Source: G965233625 sp965233625 (GTDB lineage: Bacteria; Planctomycetota; Planctomycetia; Pirellulales; Pirellulaceae). Taken from it: 64,000 nt of DNA. Positions 17,016-26,066 of the stretch are shown piece by piece (position 1 is the first letter of the stretch; each line of letters starts with the position of its first letter). Both the position numbers and the translations under genes were made by a program. Below the pieces are notes generated by a model. That model was not told the DNA's origin and searched no databases. It worked only from the letters and a program-made list of their open reading frames with translations. The stretch is from the NCBI GenBank assembly GCA_965233625.1, contig OZ247499.1:2418001-2482000 (forward strand). The letters are read 5' to 3'.

Positions 17016-18608
17016 TCAACCGGCAGACTCCGCCGGCTGCACTTCCGTCTCTGTAGCCTCTGCTTCAGGCGGCGCGATGGTTTCAACAATACCGGCGCCC
17101 AACGCATCTCCGTAGACGTTCACGGTGGTCCGCAGCCGGTCCAGGAACCAGTCGATTGCCAGGATCGTTCCGATGCCGCTGATGGGAAGCCCCACGGCGG
17201 TCAACACGATCACCATCGTCACTAGTCCGGCTTCTGGAATGCCCGCGGCGCCAATCGCCGCCAGTGTTGCGGTGAGAAAGATCACGCACAACTCCGCCAG
17301 CGAAAGCTCCATTCCCAGCGTCTGCGCGATGAAGATAACGGCGACCGCTTCGTACAGCGCCGTTCCGTCCATATTCACCGTGGCGCCCAGCGGCAGCACA
17401 AAACTGGACGTGCGGTTGGAAATGCCGTTGTTCTCTTCCACGCATTCCATGGTCACGGGCAACGTGGCCGAGGAACTGGCCGTGCTGACCGCGGTCAGCA
17501 ACGCCCGCAGCAGATTGAACGTGTAAGTAAACGGATTCCGCCGCCCCAGAAACCACATGATGGCGCCCAGCACGCAGACGTGAATCGACAAGCCTGCGAT
17601 CACCGTCGCAACATACCAGCCGATACGGTAAATCTCTTCCAGAAACGCTTCCCCGCCACCGTTCTTAGCGATGTTAGCCGCCACCAGACCAAAGATGCCA
17701 ACTGGCGCCAGGTACATCACCAGATGCACCATTTTCATCACAATCTCATTACAGGCGTGAAAGAAGTCGACGACCACCTTGCCCTTCTCACCGAGTGTCG
17801 TCAGCAACGCGCCGAAAACAATCGCGAAGGAAATCAGCGCCAGCACGTTCATCTGCACGGCCGAGGCGGCAAGGTTCGAAGGGAACATGCCGCTGCCACT
17901 GTCGCCACGTCCGCGGAACACGTTCAGCAGTGTCTGCAGGACGGTGGTGTTTTCTTTGGAGGTCACCTTCTCTGTCACATAGGCAAACGTATCGTCGGCG
18001 CCGTTGCCCGGTTGGATGATCAGCACCAGGGCGATGCCGGTGGCAACGGCGATGCCCGCGGTAATCATGTAATACGCCAGGGTCACGCGGCCAACTTTGC
18101 CGATCTTCCGCACATCGCCCAGCGTGGTCATGCCGCAGATCATACTGGTGACGACCAGCGGGATAACGAGCATCTTCAGCAGTTGCAGGAAAATATCGCC
18201 GCAGAAATCGATCAGCTCCCACGCGACCAGTGCACCTTCGTTCTGCAGGGCATAGGTTGCGTTTTCGTCGATCGCCTGTTGATGCCGCTCTAAGGATATC
18301 GAGTATTCCTCAATCCGCTCGTCAATTTCTACGACATGACCTTCCAGCGTCGCCGCCCGGGCCAGCAGACGTTTCTTGTCGGCGCCGGGAGATTCAGCCT
18401 GCTTTTTCGCTTCTGCGGCAAACTCCAGCTTCTGCTCGCGGGTGGCTTGTAGCCGGACAACCGCCCGCTCTAGTCCGCCCGATGCAACCCACATAGACCG
18501 CCCGAATACGACTCCGATCAGGCATCCTAAAATAATGCCCACCAGAATGGCGATCAGTCCGGCAATCGAACCAAACCGTTTCTCTTTTTTGGGTTGCGTC
18601 GTATCCAT
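17016..18608 (-). CDS. Dicarboxylate/amino acid:cation symporter (DAACS family)
   Basis: The 530-residue protein is a multi-pass transporter of the glutamate/C4-dicarboxylate symporter family. It has the Ser-rich hairpin signature STASSSATLPVTMECVEEN, the NMDGTA motif (PLGATVNMDGTALYEA) and the following AAIGAAGIPEAGLVTM and GISGIGTILAIDWFLDRLRTTVNV segments. A charged insert of about 100 residues lies between the first helix (about 18-38) and the second, predicted partly coiled-coil and unusual in length for bacterial members. It takes up dicarboxylates or acidic amino acids with Na+ or H+ at the inner membrane. ATG 18608 is preferred to an upstream TTG. Confidence 0.93.
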   Translation of the reverse strand: MDTTQPKKEKRFGSIAGLIAILVGIILGCLIGVVFGRSMWVASGGLERAVVRLQATREQKLEFAAEAKKQAESPGADKKRLLARAATLEGHVVEIDERIEEYSISLERHQQAIDENATYALQNEGALVAWELIDFCGDIFLQLLKMLVIPLVVTSMICGMTTLGDVRKIGKVGRVTLAYYMITAGIAVATGIALVLIIQPGNGADDTFAYVTEKVTSKENTTVLQTLLNVFRGRGDSGSGMFPSNLAASAVQMNVLALISFAIVFGALLTTLGEKGKVVVDFFHACNEIVMKMVHLVMYLAPVGIFGLVAANIAKNGGGEAFLEEIYRIGWYVATVIAGLSIHVCVLGAIMWFLGRRNPFTYTFNLLRALLTAVSTASSSATLPVTMECVEENNGISNRTSSFVLPLGATVNMDGTALYEAVAVIFIAQTLGMELSLAELCVIFLTATLAAIGAAGIPEAGLVTMVIVLTAVGLPISGIGTILAIDWFLDRLRTTVNVYGDALGAGIVETIAPPEAEATETEVQPAESAG

Positions 18609-18800
18609 AGATTTCCGGGAGGCAGGCGTTTTGCACAACGTGGATCTTTTCCGTAGTCGTCATGGTCACCTAACTGGCCGTTAATCTCAACCACGCGATG
18701 CAAAATCGGGCTTATACCTGTGCCAAATCACAAAGCACACCACACAACTGCGGCGGGCGCCCTCTCCACAACGACGCCCCCGATGCGATAAAATCTATGT

Positions 18801-20225
18801 ATGACCGATCAGACTCAAGAAGCAGACCAAGCGGCAGACGATGCCGCGATCATCGATCCTGGGCCGCTCCGCGCCACCATGCGTGTGCTGCTGGTAGACA
18901 ACGATCGCGACCACGCTGAGGCGATGCTGGAAAGCCTGGAACGTATCGGCTACGAATGCACGCTTGCAGATTCAGGCGTCGCCGGCGCCAAGCTGCTGGA
19001 AGAAGAAAGCTTTGATATCGTGATTACCGATCTGGTGATGAACGATGTCGATGGCATGCAGATACTGGACCGCAGCCGCAAAACGCAAAGCAACTGCGAA
19101 GTGATCGTTGTCACCGGGCACGGTTCGGTGCCCAAAGCGGTCGATGCGATGCAGCATGGCGCCATCAACTTTTTAGAAAAGCCGATTTCGCCCAACCGGC
19201 TGCGGATTGCCACCGACCGCGCTGCCGAATCTGTGGCGCTGAAACGTACGAATCTGGAACTGAATCAGCGGCTGGATGAGCGGTACGGTTTTGAGAATAT
19301 CATCTACGCCAGCGACGAAATGGGGCGTGTGCTGGATCAGGTCAAACGCATCGCCTCGACCGATGTCGGCGTGATGATTACCGGGCCGACGGGCACCGGG
19401 AAAGAGTTAATCGCGCAGGCGATCCATCAGAACAGTCCGCGTAAGAACAAGCCCTTTGTCGGCATCAACTGCGGCGCGGTGGCGGAACATCTGGTCGAGA
19501 GCGAACTATTCGGCCATGTCAAAGGCGCCTTTACCGACGCACACAGCGACCGCCAGGGCAAATTCGAATACGCAAACGGCGGCACGCTGTTCCTGGACGA
19601 AGTCGGCGACATGCCTGTCGCCACGCAGATCAAGCTGCTGCGCGTGCTCGAAAATCACGAGCTTACGCGTGTCGGCGATAACAAGCCCATCAAGGTTAAC
19701 GTCCGCGTGCTGTCGGCGACCAATGTGGACCTGGAAAAAGCGATCGAAGAAGGGAAATTCCGCAGCGACCTTTATTACCGGCTGAATGTCGTTTCGATTC
19801 ACCTGCCGCCACTGAGTGAACGCCGCGAAGATATTCTGCCGCTGGTAAATGAATTCCGCCGCGAGTGGGCTCGTCATCATAAAAAGACCATTAAGAGCAT
19901 CTCACCCGAGGTGATCCGGGTCCTGAACAATCAGGAGTGGAAAGGTAACGTCCGTGAACTGCGGAACGTCATCAACAACATGGTGGTTCTCGATACAGAC
20001 GGCGCCCTGGATGTGAACGATCTGCCGCCCCGGCTCCGGTCGGCCGACGTCACACCGCAAAGCGAAGAAGATGGTCTGATCGGTAAAACGATGAAAGAGA
20101 TCGAGAAGTGGGCCATTCAGCGCACACTCAATCTAACGGGCGGGAACCGCGAAGAAGCTGCCCGCACCCTGGGCATCGGCGCCCGCACGCTGTACCGCAA
20201 ACTGGGCGAGTACGATATTGAATAG
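18801..20225 (+). CDS. NtrC-family sigma-54-dependent response regulator
   Basis: The 474-residue protein has a receiver domain (acid pocket D33/D35, phosphoacceptor D77, T105, K127). A sigma-54 AAA+ domain follows, with Walker A GPTGTGKE (about 194-201), a GAFTDA loop at 242-247, Walker B (GGTLFLDEVGDM) and an arginine finger region (FRSDLYYRL). It ends in a Fis-type helix-turn-helix (NREEAARTLGIGARTLYRKL). It would activate sigma-54 promoters after phosphorylation. The usual L1 motif is GAFTGA; here the fifth residue is Asp (D246). No sensor kinase gene is adjacent, so its partner lies elsewhere. A 26-residue acidic N-terminal extension precedes the receiver. Confidence 0.95.
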   Translation: MTDQTQEADQAADDAAIIDPGPLRATMRVLLVDNDRDHAEAMLESLERIGYECTLADSGVAGAKLLEEESFDIVITDLVMNDVDGMQILDRSRKTQSNCEVIVVTGHGSVPKAVDAMQHGAINFLEKPISPNRLRIATDRAAESVALKRTNLELNQRLDERYGFENIIYASDEMGRVLDQVKRIASTDVGVMITGPTGTGKELIAQAIHQNSPRKNKPFVGINCGAVAEHLVESELFGHVKGAFTDAHSDRQGKFEYANGGTLFLDEVGDMPVATQIKLLRVLENHELTRVGDNKPIKVNVRVLSATNVDLEKAIEEGKFRSDLYYRLNVVSIHLPPLSERREDILPLVNEFRREWARHHKKTIKSISPEVIRVLNNQEWKGNVRELRNVINNMVVLDTDGALDVNDLPPRLRSADVTPQSEEDGLIGKTMKEIEKWAIQRTLNLTGGNREEAARTLGIGARTLYRKLGEYDIE

Positions 20226-20263
20226 AACTCGCTATTTCTACATGCAGAAAACGCAGTCTGTAT

Positions 20264-20301
20264 AAAAAAAGAGCCCCGCACCACAGGGCAGGGGTGGTGC
20301 G
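20264..20301 (-). terminator. Intrinsic terminator for the minus-strand esterase gene
   Basis: CGCACCAC (20277-20284) and GTGGTGCG (20294-20301) form an eight-base-pair stem with a nine-base loop. On the minus strand it is followed by GGGCTC and a run of seven T (20264-20270). It lies about 220 bases past the stop of the esterase gene. On the plus strand, 50 bases past the regulator stop, the A-run precedes the stem, so action there is less likely. Confidence 0.65.
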
Positions 20302-20523
20302 AGGCGAGGCGTTGCATAAGGGCAGTTATACAACTACCTGACGTATCGTCTATCTCAAGCTGCAACCGTAGGGAATACCCTACCTTCGGCGATTTTGCGC
20401 GAAATACTAGAAAATTTGTAGTTGTTACGGCTTTCCGCCAGCTGGAAAAGTTTCCGTTGTGGAAACGTATGCAATGTACGGCGTTTTCAGCTACTTCGCG
20501 AACAAGCAACTGTGCAGTTGTCA

Positions 20524-21282
20524 TCAGACAACGCGCAGCCGTTCTTTGTCTAATCGCTCGATCAAGAAACCAATCGCTTTGGGCGCCATGACTTCGTAGT
20601 AGTTGAAACCGTGGCCGCCGCCCTCTGTGTCGAAATCGTACTCGTGGGGAACACCCAGCGAGTATAGTTTCATCCGCAAACGGTCCGCGCTTTCCATCCA
20701 TCGGTGATCTTCCGGGCAGCAGCAGAAGAACTGATGCCGGGGCCAGTTCAGCGGATGAATATGCAGCGTGGCCGTATCCTGCCGCGCTGCTTCAGGCTCG
20801 TCATACATCTGCGGGATCGTTTCATCGCCCTCATAATATCTGGTCTGGTAGTCAATTGCGGGAGAGATGGCGGCCACCACCGGAAAGATATTCGGGTGCT
20901 TGTACGAGAAACGCAGAGCGCCTTGCCCGCCCATACTGGTGCCAAAGAGGCCGATAGCACCCGGTTTGGCTCCCCATCGTTGCTCGATGTAAGGCAATAT
21001 GTTGTCCAGCACGTGCCGTTCGGCCGTAATCTGCGGATCAAACTCGTCGCAGATGATATCTGTCCACCAGCTACGATTGGTCACCGGCGCAATGACGGGC
21101 AGTCCATGCTGAACAAACTGCTGATTGAAAGCGGGTTTGTCGTTCAGCTTTCCCAGGTGCACGCCGTGCAGATATAAGCCAACGTAGCCGTGCGGATTCC
21201 GCTGCGGTGGTTCAAAGATATCGCAAGGATGCCCGGCGACTTCGACCTGACTCCACTCGCCGCTCGAATTTTCTGCATTCAC
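20524..21282 (-). CDS. Alpha/beta-hydrolase, putative esterase (esterase D-like)
   Basis: The 252-residue protein has the alpha/beta-hydrolase nucleophile elbow GTSMGGQGA with Ser as nucleophile. An oxyanion/early strand region (LYLHGVHLGK) is present, as is a C-terminal histidine in GGGHGFNYY. A possible catalytic Asp lies in the stretch between them (PEDHRW). The layout fits the putative-esterase family that includes esterase D and S-formylglutathione hydrolase, but the substrate cannot be stated. There is no signal peptide, so it is probably cytoplasmic. The region between its end and the response regulator holds only the terminator. Confidence 0.82.
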   Translation of the reverse strand: MNAENSSGEWSQVEVAGHPCDIFEPPQRNPHGYVGLYLHGVHLGKLNDKPAFNQQFVQHGLPVIAPVTNRSWWTDIICDEFDPQITAERHVLDNILPYIEQRWGAKPGAIGLFGTSMGGQGALRFSYKHPNIFPVVAAISPAIDYQTRYYEGDETIPQMYDEPEAARQDTATLHIHPLNWPRHQFFCCCPEDHRWMESADRLRMKLYSLGVPHEYDFDTEGGGHGFNYYEVMAPKAIGFLIERLDKERLRVV

Positions 21283-21431
21283 GTTGCCGGCCTTTCACCC
21301 GCTGCCAATGTGCTCCGCGTACTGAATAAGTAGCAGAGCAACAACCTTCGATCAAAACGGTAGCGTATCGGGCATGCTGCCCGCTGACAACGCTCTGCCT
21401 GCGGAACAACTTGCACGCATATGGGCGCGGC

Positions 21432-21932
21432 TTACCCTTCCGGGTATTGCCGGCAATACTCATACACGGCCATCGTGCACGCCGTTGCGACGTTGTAGCT
21501 GTATGGCAAGCCGTACACGGGTATTTCAACCGCGTGATCCAGAATGTCGAGCACATCCTGCGCGATGCCCTCGCGTTCGCTTCCTAAGACCAGCACCGTC
21601 TTATGGGGAAACTGAAAGGTGTGCAGCGAAGTAGAATTGTCTGTCTGTTCCAGGCCGACCAGCGAATATCCTGCTTCGCGGTACTTCTTCAGCGCCGGCA
21701 GCAGCGTCCGTCGCCGTTCGAGCGTCACCTCAGTGGCGCCATCGCGGGCAATCTTGTCATCGACCTTCGTATTGCCCGTGACAAGAATAACGCCAATGCC
21801 CGCACATCCCGCCAGACGCACCATCCGCGATAGATTCACGCTGCTCCGCAGCGGCGGGCAAGCCAGCACCAGGCCGCGTGGCGCGTGAAGCTCCGTCGGC
21901 GGTTTATGACGGAGATGTACAAAACGCGGCAT
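21432..21932 (-). CDS. SpoU/TrmH-family RNA methyltransferase
   Basis: The 166-residue protein is a single SPOUT domain. Motif 1 appears as NLSRMVRLAGCAGIG, motif 2 as LVLGSEREGIAQDVL, and motif 3 as EIPVYGLPYSYNVATACTMAVYEY, which with the preceding glycine loop forms the trefoil knot that binds S-adenosylmethionine. The family 2'-O-methylates tRNA or rRNA; which RNA is modified is not readable. It lacks the N-terminal substrate-binding domain of larger TrmH/RlmB members. It follows the cyclophilin gene by 17 bases on the same strand, suggesting one transcript. Confidence 0.9.
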   Translation of the reverse strand: MPRFVHLRHKPPTELHAPRGLVLACPPLRSSVNLSRMVRLAGCAGIGVILVTGNTKVDDKIARDGATEVTLERRRTLLPALKKYREAGYSLVGLEQTDNSTSLHTFQFPHKTVLVLGSEREGIAQDVLDILDHAVEIPVYGLPYSYNVATACTMAVYEYCRQYPEG

Positions 21933-21948
21933 AATCGACTCGTGCGAG

Positions 21949-22752
21949 CTATTCCCCAGACACGCGGCAGGAAAGAATTGTCACAGGTTCAGCAGGGGAA
22001 CTGGGAAACCCCTCACGGTCTTTCACGGACACCGCGGCGATTTTATCGACGATCTCCATGCCCTCCACAACTTCGCCAAACACGCAATACCCCGCCTGAT
22101 CTGGGCTGACGTAGTCCAGCGATTTGTTGTCTTGTAGATTTACATAAAACTGCGACGTCGCACTTTTGTCGAATGCCGCGTCGCGGATCATCCCCACAGT
22201 TCCCCGGCGATTCTTCAAGCCGTTGGCCGACTCATTCATCACGGGTGGGCGTGTCTTAAGTGGCTTAAATTCCTGATCAAAGCCGCCTGCCACCACCATG
22301 AAGTCCTTTTCAACGAAATGAAAAATAGACTTCTCGTAAAAACCTGTCTGGACGTAGTTGTTTAGAAAGTTGCTGACAGTCAGCGGGGCTTTCTGACGAT
22401 TGAGTCTGATCTTAATGTCGCCCAAGGACGTTTTGAGCGTCACGAAAGTTTCCGTCGACTGACGTCCGAGTTCTTCGGGTGTGTAGAAAGACTTAAACTG
22501 CGGCATATTCTTAACCGCGGGCGCCCCGGCGCCAGTGGCAGTTCCGGCAACAAAGTCTGAATTGTTTGTTGCCTCTGGTTGCGACCTGGTTTCAACGGGC
22601 TTGTCTTCGGTAGTGGCATCCGCCGGCGCCGCTTTGATACTGGCGGGCGGTGCTGCTTCGTTCCCTCCACAGCCGCAGAAAGACAAAAGCGTGAGGGCGA
22701 TACCGCTGAAACAAGCGAATCCAGTTTTTGACGTCTGATTGATCGCAGTCAT
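21949..22752 (-). CDS. Lipoprotein cyclophilin-type peptidyl-prolyl isomerase
   Basis: The 267-residue protein begins with a lipoprotein signal (GIALTLLSFCGC) and an Ala/Pro/Glu-rich linker to about residue 90. A cyclophilin domain follows: VTLKTSLGDIKIRL, APLTVSNFLNNYVQTGFYEKSIFHFV, ATSQFYVNLQDNKSLDY and GYCVFGEVVEGMEIVDKIA. The usual F-H-R-x of active cyclophilins appears as FHFVEKD, so the catalytic Arg is replaced by Phe/Val, although Gln in SQFYVNL is kept; activity may be reduced. It would assist folding of envelope proteins. It is upstream of the SpoU methyltransferase gene. Confidence 0.9.
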   Translation of the reverse strand: MTAINQTSKTGFACFSGIALTLLSFCGCGGNEAAPPASIKAAPADATTEDKPVETRSQPEATNNSDFVAGTATGAGAPAVKNMPQFKSFYTPEELGRQSTETFVTLKTSLGDIKIRLNRQKAPLTVSNFLNNYVQTGFYEKSIFHFVEKDFMVVAGGFDQEFKPLKTRPPVMNESANGLKNRRGTVGMIRDAAFDKSATSQFYVNLQDNKSLDYVSPDQAGYCVFGEVVEGMEIVDKIAAVSVKDREGFPSSPAEPVTILSCRVSGE

Positions 22753-22874
22753 ACGAATCCTTCCGTATCTCAGATTCGCCCTGGATAGGGCGGGTGCTGT
22801 TAAGACGTCATATCATCGCTGCTATGCAAAAACGGAGCAAGATCGTTTATGCGGGCGTCGAGCTGCCGGCGTTG

Positions 22875-23126
22875 CTAAACCATATTCTGCAACATTGCGG
22901 CGGCCGCTGCCGGATCATCACTGGCGATGAGCTTGTCTATTGCAGGCTGTTTGACGCCTAAAGCCAGCAGATTGGTCGCCAGCGTCTGCCAGTGCTTGGT
23001 GCGTTTTTTGCCTTCCGAAAGGTACAGTTCCGTCACCAGCTCCTGGGCACGTTGCAACGCGATGGCCTCACGATTTTCGTAATAATTCTTGATAATCTTC
23101 TGCTGGTATTTTGAACGCTTCGCCAT
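22875..23126 (-). CDS. Small conserved planctomycete protein
   Basis: The 83-residue protein starts MAKRSKYQQKIIKNYYENREAI and continues with a helical, basic-then-acidic region ending in SDDPAAAAAMLQ. A very similar short protein is familiar to me from many planctomycete genomes, where it has no assigned function. The strongly charged helices and lack of cysteines suggest a small nucleic-acid- or protein-binding factor, but this is only inference. It sits 51 bases downstream of the DUF2617 gene on the same strand. Confidence 0.75.
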   Translation of the reverse strand: MAKRSKYQQKIIKNYYENREAIALQRAQELVTELYLSEGKKRTKHWQTLATNLLALGVKQPAIDKLIASDDPAAAAAMLQNMV

Positions 23127-23177
23127 CTGTCTGCTAAGTCCGTTGATTTTCCTGACGACAGCCGTATTCCTGCTGAA

Positions 23178-23720
23178 CTACGGCAACTCAAACGAAGACT
23201 GCACCTTGATGATCGCACAGTCGTCGGGGAAGGTGTGGAAGGCCTGGATTGCCACCTTGCGTTCACGAGATTCGATGTTGATGTAGCTCAAGGCGCCAAG
23301 GGGCACGCGGCCGCTTGGTTCAAATACGTGCAGCAAGCCCCGTCGTTCGGCGTCTGTGGAAAATTGCTCCTGAAAATCCCAGAAGAGCTGCGGTTCTACA
23401 GGTTCCAGCTTAAAATCGGTCGTGTATTTTACGCCGGTGCGTGATGTCATCGAATCCGTGCGGGCGCCGGTCAGACGATGATTCAGCAACTGCCGCGATG
23501 ATGGCAGAAGCTGCTGACAGGCCGCGGCGACTTCCGTAAGGATTTGCCCGTCATCGTTGCGGAAGGTAATCACATGCCCACCGCCCGTAATATCCATCTG
23601 CACGGTGTAGCTGCCGCGTTGCACCGTTCGTGAGTTATGAATCTGGAACAGCTCTGGATGGAGCGAGCGTCCGAAGAGTCTTAGAGACAGTTCTGCAACT
23701 TTGGGTCTTGCTGACAACAC
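23178..23720 (-). CDS. DUF2617 family protein
   Basis: The protein has about 180 residues and begins VLSARPKVAELSLRLFGRSLHPELF, matching the opening of the planctomycete DUF2617 family. It continues with MDITGGGHVITF and the C-terminal LSYINIESRERKVAIQAFHTFPDDCAIIKVQSSFE block. No function is known for the family. I chose GTG 23720 because GGAAGGA lies at ideal spacing just upstream and because similarity begins there; the open frame extends another 69 codons upstream without similarity. It is the last gene before a roughly 730-base gap leading to the surface-protein gene. Confidence 0.8.
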   Translation of the reverse strand: MLSARPKVAELSLRLFGRSLHPELFQIHNSRTVQRGSYTVQMDITGGGHVITFRNDDGQILTEVAAACQQLLPSSRQLLNHRLTGARTDSMTSRTGVKYTTDFKLEPVEPQLFWDFQEQFSTDAERRGLLHVFEPSGRVPLGALSYINIESRERKVAIQAFHTFPDDCAIIKVQSSFELP

Positions 23721-24452
23721 AGCGTTTATCCTTCCAGTGCTGTGAATGGGGAATGCAGATACGATATCACGGCACGCATCCATCGTTTCACGGGTCGCAT
23801 TATAACGGCTCTCAACACCGGCACGGAAGACGGATTCTGCAACATAAAAAACATCGTTTACTCTGCGGTTGACAAGCAGCAAGATCCTTCTCCACTCCCT
23901 ATCGCAACCCACACCGCCAAGTGACACGAAACTGTCACTCCATCTGTTGCTTCGAACTACATCAGCAGCATTGAAGCCGGCTTCCGGGGATTTTTCTTTT
24001 GACGCTTCGCATACTGCGAACTACCTTCCGCCACGTACTCTGGGGCACGCTTTTCAGGCGCCGGTGAGAACGGTTGGAACGGCCAGAACCGCTACGACGC
24101 GTTATGACGGCGCGCGACAAACCGCCTCACGAACTGGTTGCGCGGGCTAATAGGGATACGCCGCCGCGGTCTGATGATTTTTGCCTTGGCCGGAACGAAT
24201 CGGCAAACAACCAGCCCGCAGCGGGCCGATCTCATCACTAGCCGGGAATGTACCCGGATGGACAGAACCTGACAGGCGTCAAAACGCTGGCGGTTCTATC
24301 TGTCCGGCCGCACTCTCCGGCTTCAAGGACGAAACCGGCATGGAATGGACTCCAACGGCTGGGAACTTGATTCCCGACGACCCCCACCAATCTGACGCAG
24401 CGATGCCCCACGCATCACATGCTGCAACAGACCTCCCCACACCTGGAGTCAG
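23721..24452. other. Intergenic region: divergent promoters and structured leader of the BBP7-like gene
   Basis: No convincing gene is visible in this 730-base gap. A possible promoter for the surface-protein gene is TTGACG at 23999-24004 with TACCTT at 24023-24028 (18-base spacing, weak -10). A long stem (GGACAGAACC at 24260-24269 with GGTTCTATCTGTCC at 24292-24305) lies about 150-190 bases upstream of the start codon, inside the likely leader. Short GC-rich palindromes such as GCCGGG...CCCGG precede it. Frames open here are short and lack ribosome sites. Confidence 0.4.
24260..24305 (+). repeat. Long imperfect hairpin in the leader of the BBP7-like gene
   Basis: Ten bases at 24260-24269 pair with 24292-24305 apart from a short bulge, and the loop region (CAGGCGT...ACGCTGG) can pair further. 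The structure would occur in the 5' untranslated RNA if transcription starts further upstream. It could influence mRNA stability or translation of an abundant surface protein; this role is inference from position only. Confidence 0.45.
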
Positions 24453-26066
24453 ATGATGAAACGTTTTTTCCTTGGCGCGCTTGCGTCATCTCTTTTCGTT
24501 GCGGGCCTTGCGGTCACAGCACACGCTCAGCAGGGCGCCTCCCTGCTGCCACTGCCTGGCGGTTCTTATCAGAATCTCTGGGGCCAGCAGCCAGCAGCCC
24601 GTACAGCACGCTACGGCGCCGCACCCTACCAGCAAGTCAGCAATCCTGGCTGCTCGTGCAATAACGGCGGTATTGCTGCCGGTCATGGTGCAGGATACGC
24701 CACACCTGGTTACGCGGCTCCGCACGCTGGTTACCCTGCCGGTGCAGGACACGTAACACACGGCGCTGCCGGACAGCTTAAGCCTGGTCCCGTTGAGATC
24801 GTTTCGGGTCCAACGCCCATCGGCGCCGGCGCTGGTGCTGGTGTCACGGCCACACCTGGTTACGCTGCACCTGGCTACGCCAGCGGCGAAGTGTACGGCG
24901 GCGCTGTAGGCGCCGGGGTTGCACCTGGACCAGCTCCAACCGGAGTTGTGTACGGTGATGCTTACGGCGGCGGCAGTGGCTACATTAACGATTCTGTCGA
25001 TGCCTGGTGCGGTCCAGCACCCGTTGCCGAAGCTGCTGCAAGCTGCGGATTCTACGGCGGCGTCTACGGACTCATCATGAATCGCGACGCTGAAGACGAA
25101 GTATGGCTGAGCTTCAACGCCGATAGCGAAGACCTGCGTCTGCTCGGCACGCACGATGCCGAAATGCAGTGGGCTGGCGGCTTTGAACTTGTCGCCGGTA
25201 TGTTCCTCAACTGCAACACCGCCATTGAAGTTTCTTACTGGGGCATCTTCCCTTCGACCCAGGAAGCAAATGCTTACGATCAGAACGGCGCTCCTGCCGA
25301 CGGTACCGGCGATCTGAATACGTCGCTGGACCTGACCACGCTGAACTACAACGATGGCGGCGGCGCCTCGTCCATCAACGACTGGTTTGACAATGCCGCC
25401 CGTCACCGCCTGCGTCGCGAGTACGAAATCCACAACGCAGAAATCAACCTCGTACGGATTCCCGGCTGCTGCACGCCTGGTTCGTTCTGTGGAATCGGCG
25501 GTGGATGCGGTGTCACACGCTACCACTTCCTGGGTGGTTTCCGCTTCCTGCGTTTCGGTGAAAAGTTCCAGTTCTCAACCGATGAGACAGACAACCACTA
25601 CACCGGCGCCGCAGACGAATTGCACTACAACATCGACGTAGACAACAACCTTTTCGGTTTCCAGCTTGGTAGCGAAGCTGAATACTGCTTCAGCAACTCG
25701 CTGTCTTTCACAGCCGGAGCCAAATTCGGCGCCTTCATCAACCGCATCAACCACGAATCTTTCATCGGTGGTGCCAACGGCGCTGCGGTTGTCGGAGCTG
25801 GTCCAAACGCAGGTCGCGAATTCAACATCAACTCTTCGAAGACCGACCTGTCGTTCCTCGGCGAAATCCGTCTGGCGATGAACTACAACATCAACTGCAA
25901 CTGGCGGGCCACGCTGGGCTACCGCGCTGTAGCTATCAGCGGCATCGCCCACTCGGCTGATCAGATTCCAACCAACTTCGCCGACATCGAAGGTGTCCGC
26001 GCCATCAACTCTTCCAGCAGCCTCTTGCTGCACGGTGGATTCGCTGGCCTAGAATACAGCTACTAA
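24453..26066 (+). CDS. BBP7-like outer membrane beta-barrel protein
   Basis: The 537-residue protein has a clear signal peptide (MKRFFLGALASSLFVAGLAVTAHAQ). A Gly/Ala/Tyr/Pro-rich region of about 130 residues follows, with irregular repeats of the type PGYAAPGYA and a Cys-containing stretch (GCSCNN). Then comes a beta-rich C-terminal domain with alternating polar/aromatic strands (FHFLGGFRFLRFGEKF, LGYRAVAISG) ending in the aromatic GGFAGLEYSY typical of outer-membrane barrels. This is the layout of BBP7 family proteins in planctomycetes. It probably makes up part of the cell surface. Codon use and long spacer with leader structure fit high expression, which is inference. Confidence 0.83.
   Translation: MMKRFFLGALASSLFVAGLAVTAHAQQGASLLPLPGGSYQNLWGQQPAARTARYGAAPYQQVSNPGCSCNNGGIAAGHGAGYATPGYAAPHAGYPAGAGHVTHGAAGQLKPGPVEIVSGPTPIGAGAGAGVTATPGYAAPGYASGEVYGGAVGAGVAPGPAPTGVVYGDAYGGGSGYINDSVDAWCGPAPVAEAAASCGFYGGVYGLIMNRDAEDEVWLSFNADSEDLRLLGTHDAEMQWAGGFELVAGMFLNCNTAIEVSYWGIFPSTQEANAYDQNGAPADGTGDLNTSLDLTTLNYNDGGGASSINDWFDNAARHRLRREYEIHNAEINLVRIPGCCTPGSFCGIGGGCGVTRYHFLGGFRFLRFGEKFQFSTDETDNHYTGAADELHYNIDVDNNLFGFQLGSEAEYCFSNSLSFTAGAKFGAFINRINHESFIGGANGAAVVGAGPNAGREFNINSSKTDLSFLGEIRLAMNYNINCNWRATLGYRAVAISGIAHSADQIPTNFADIEGVRAINSSSSLLLHGGFAGLEYSY

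Noticed and set aside
22777..22792. A hairpin CGCCCT/AGGGCG downstream of the small conserved protein gene
   Set aside because: Six base pairs with a four-base loop and no T-run on either strand; could be chance.
24640..24980. A tandem DNA repeat or CRISPR-like array in the BBP7-like gene
   Set aside because: The Gly/Ala/Tyr/Pro coding repeats are irregular in length and lie inside the reading frame; there are no spacers of constant size.
24486..25526. A 346-codon open frame opposite the BBP7-like gene
   Set aside because: The plus-strand gene has a signal peptide and a barrel-like C-terminus; the antisense product is low in complexity with no signal.
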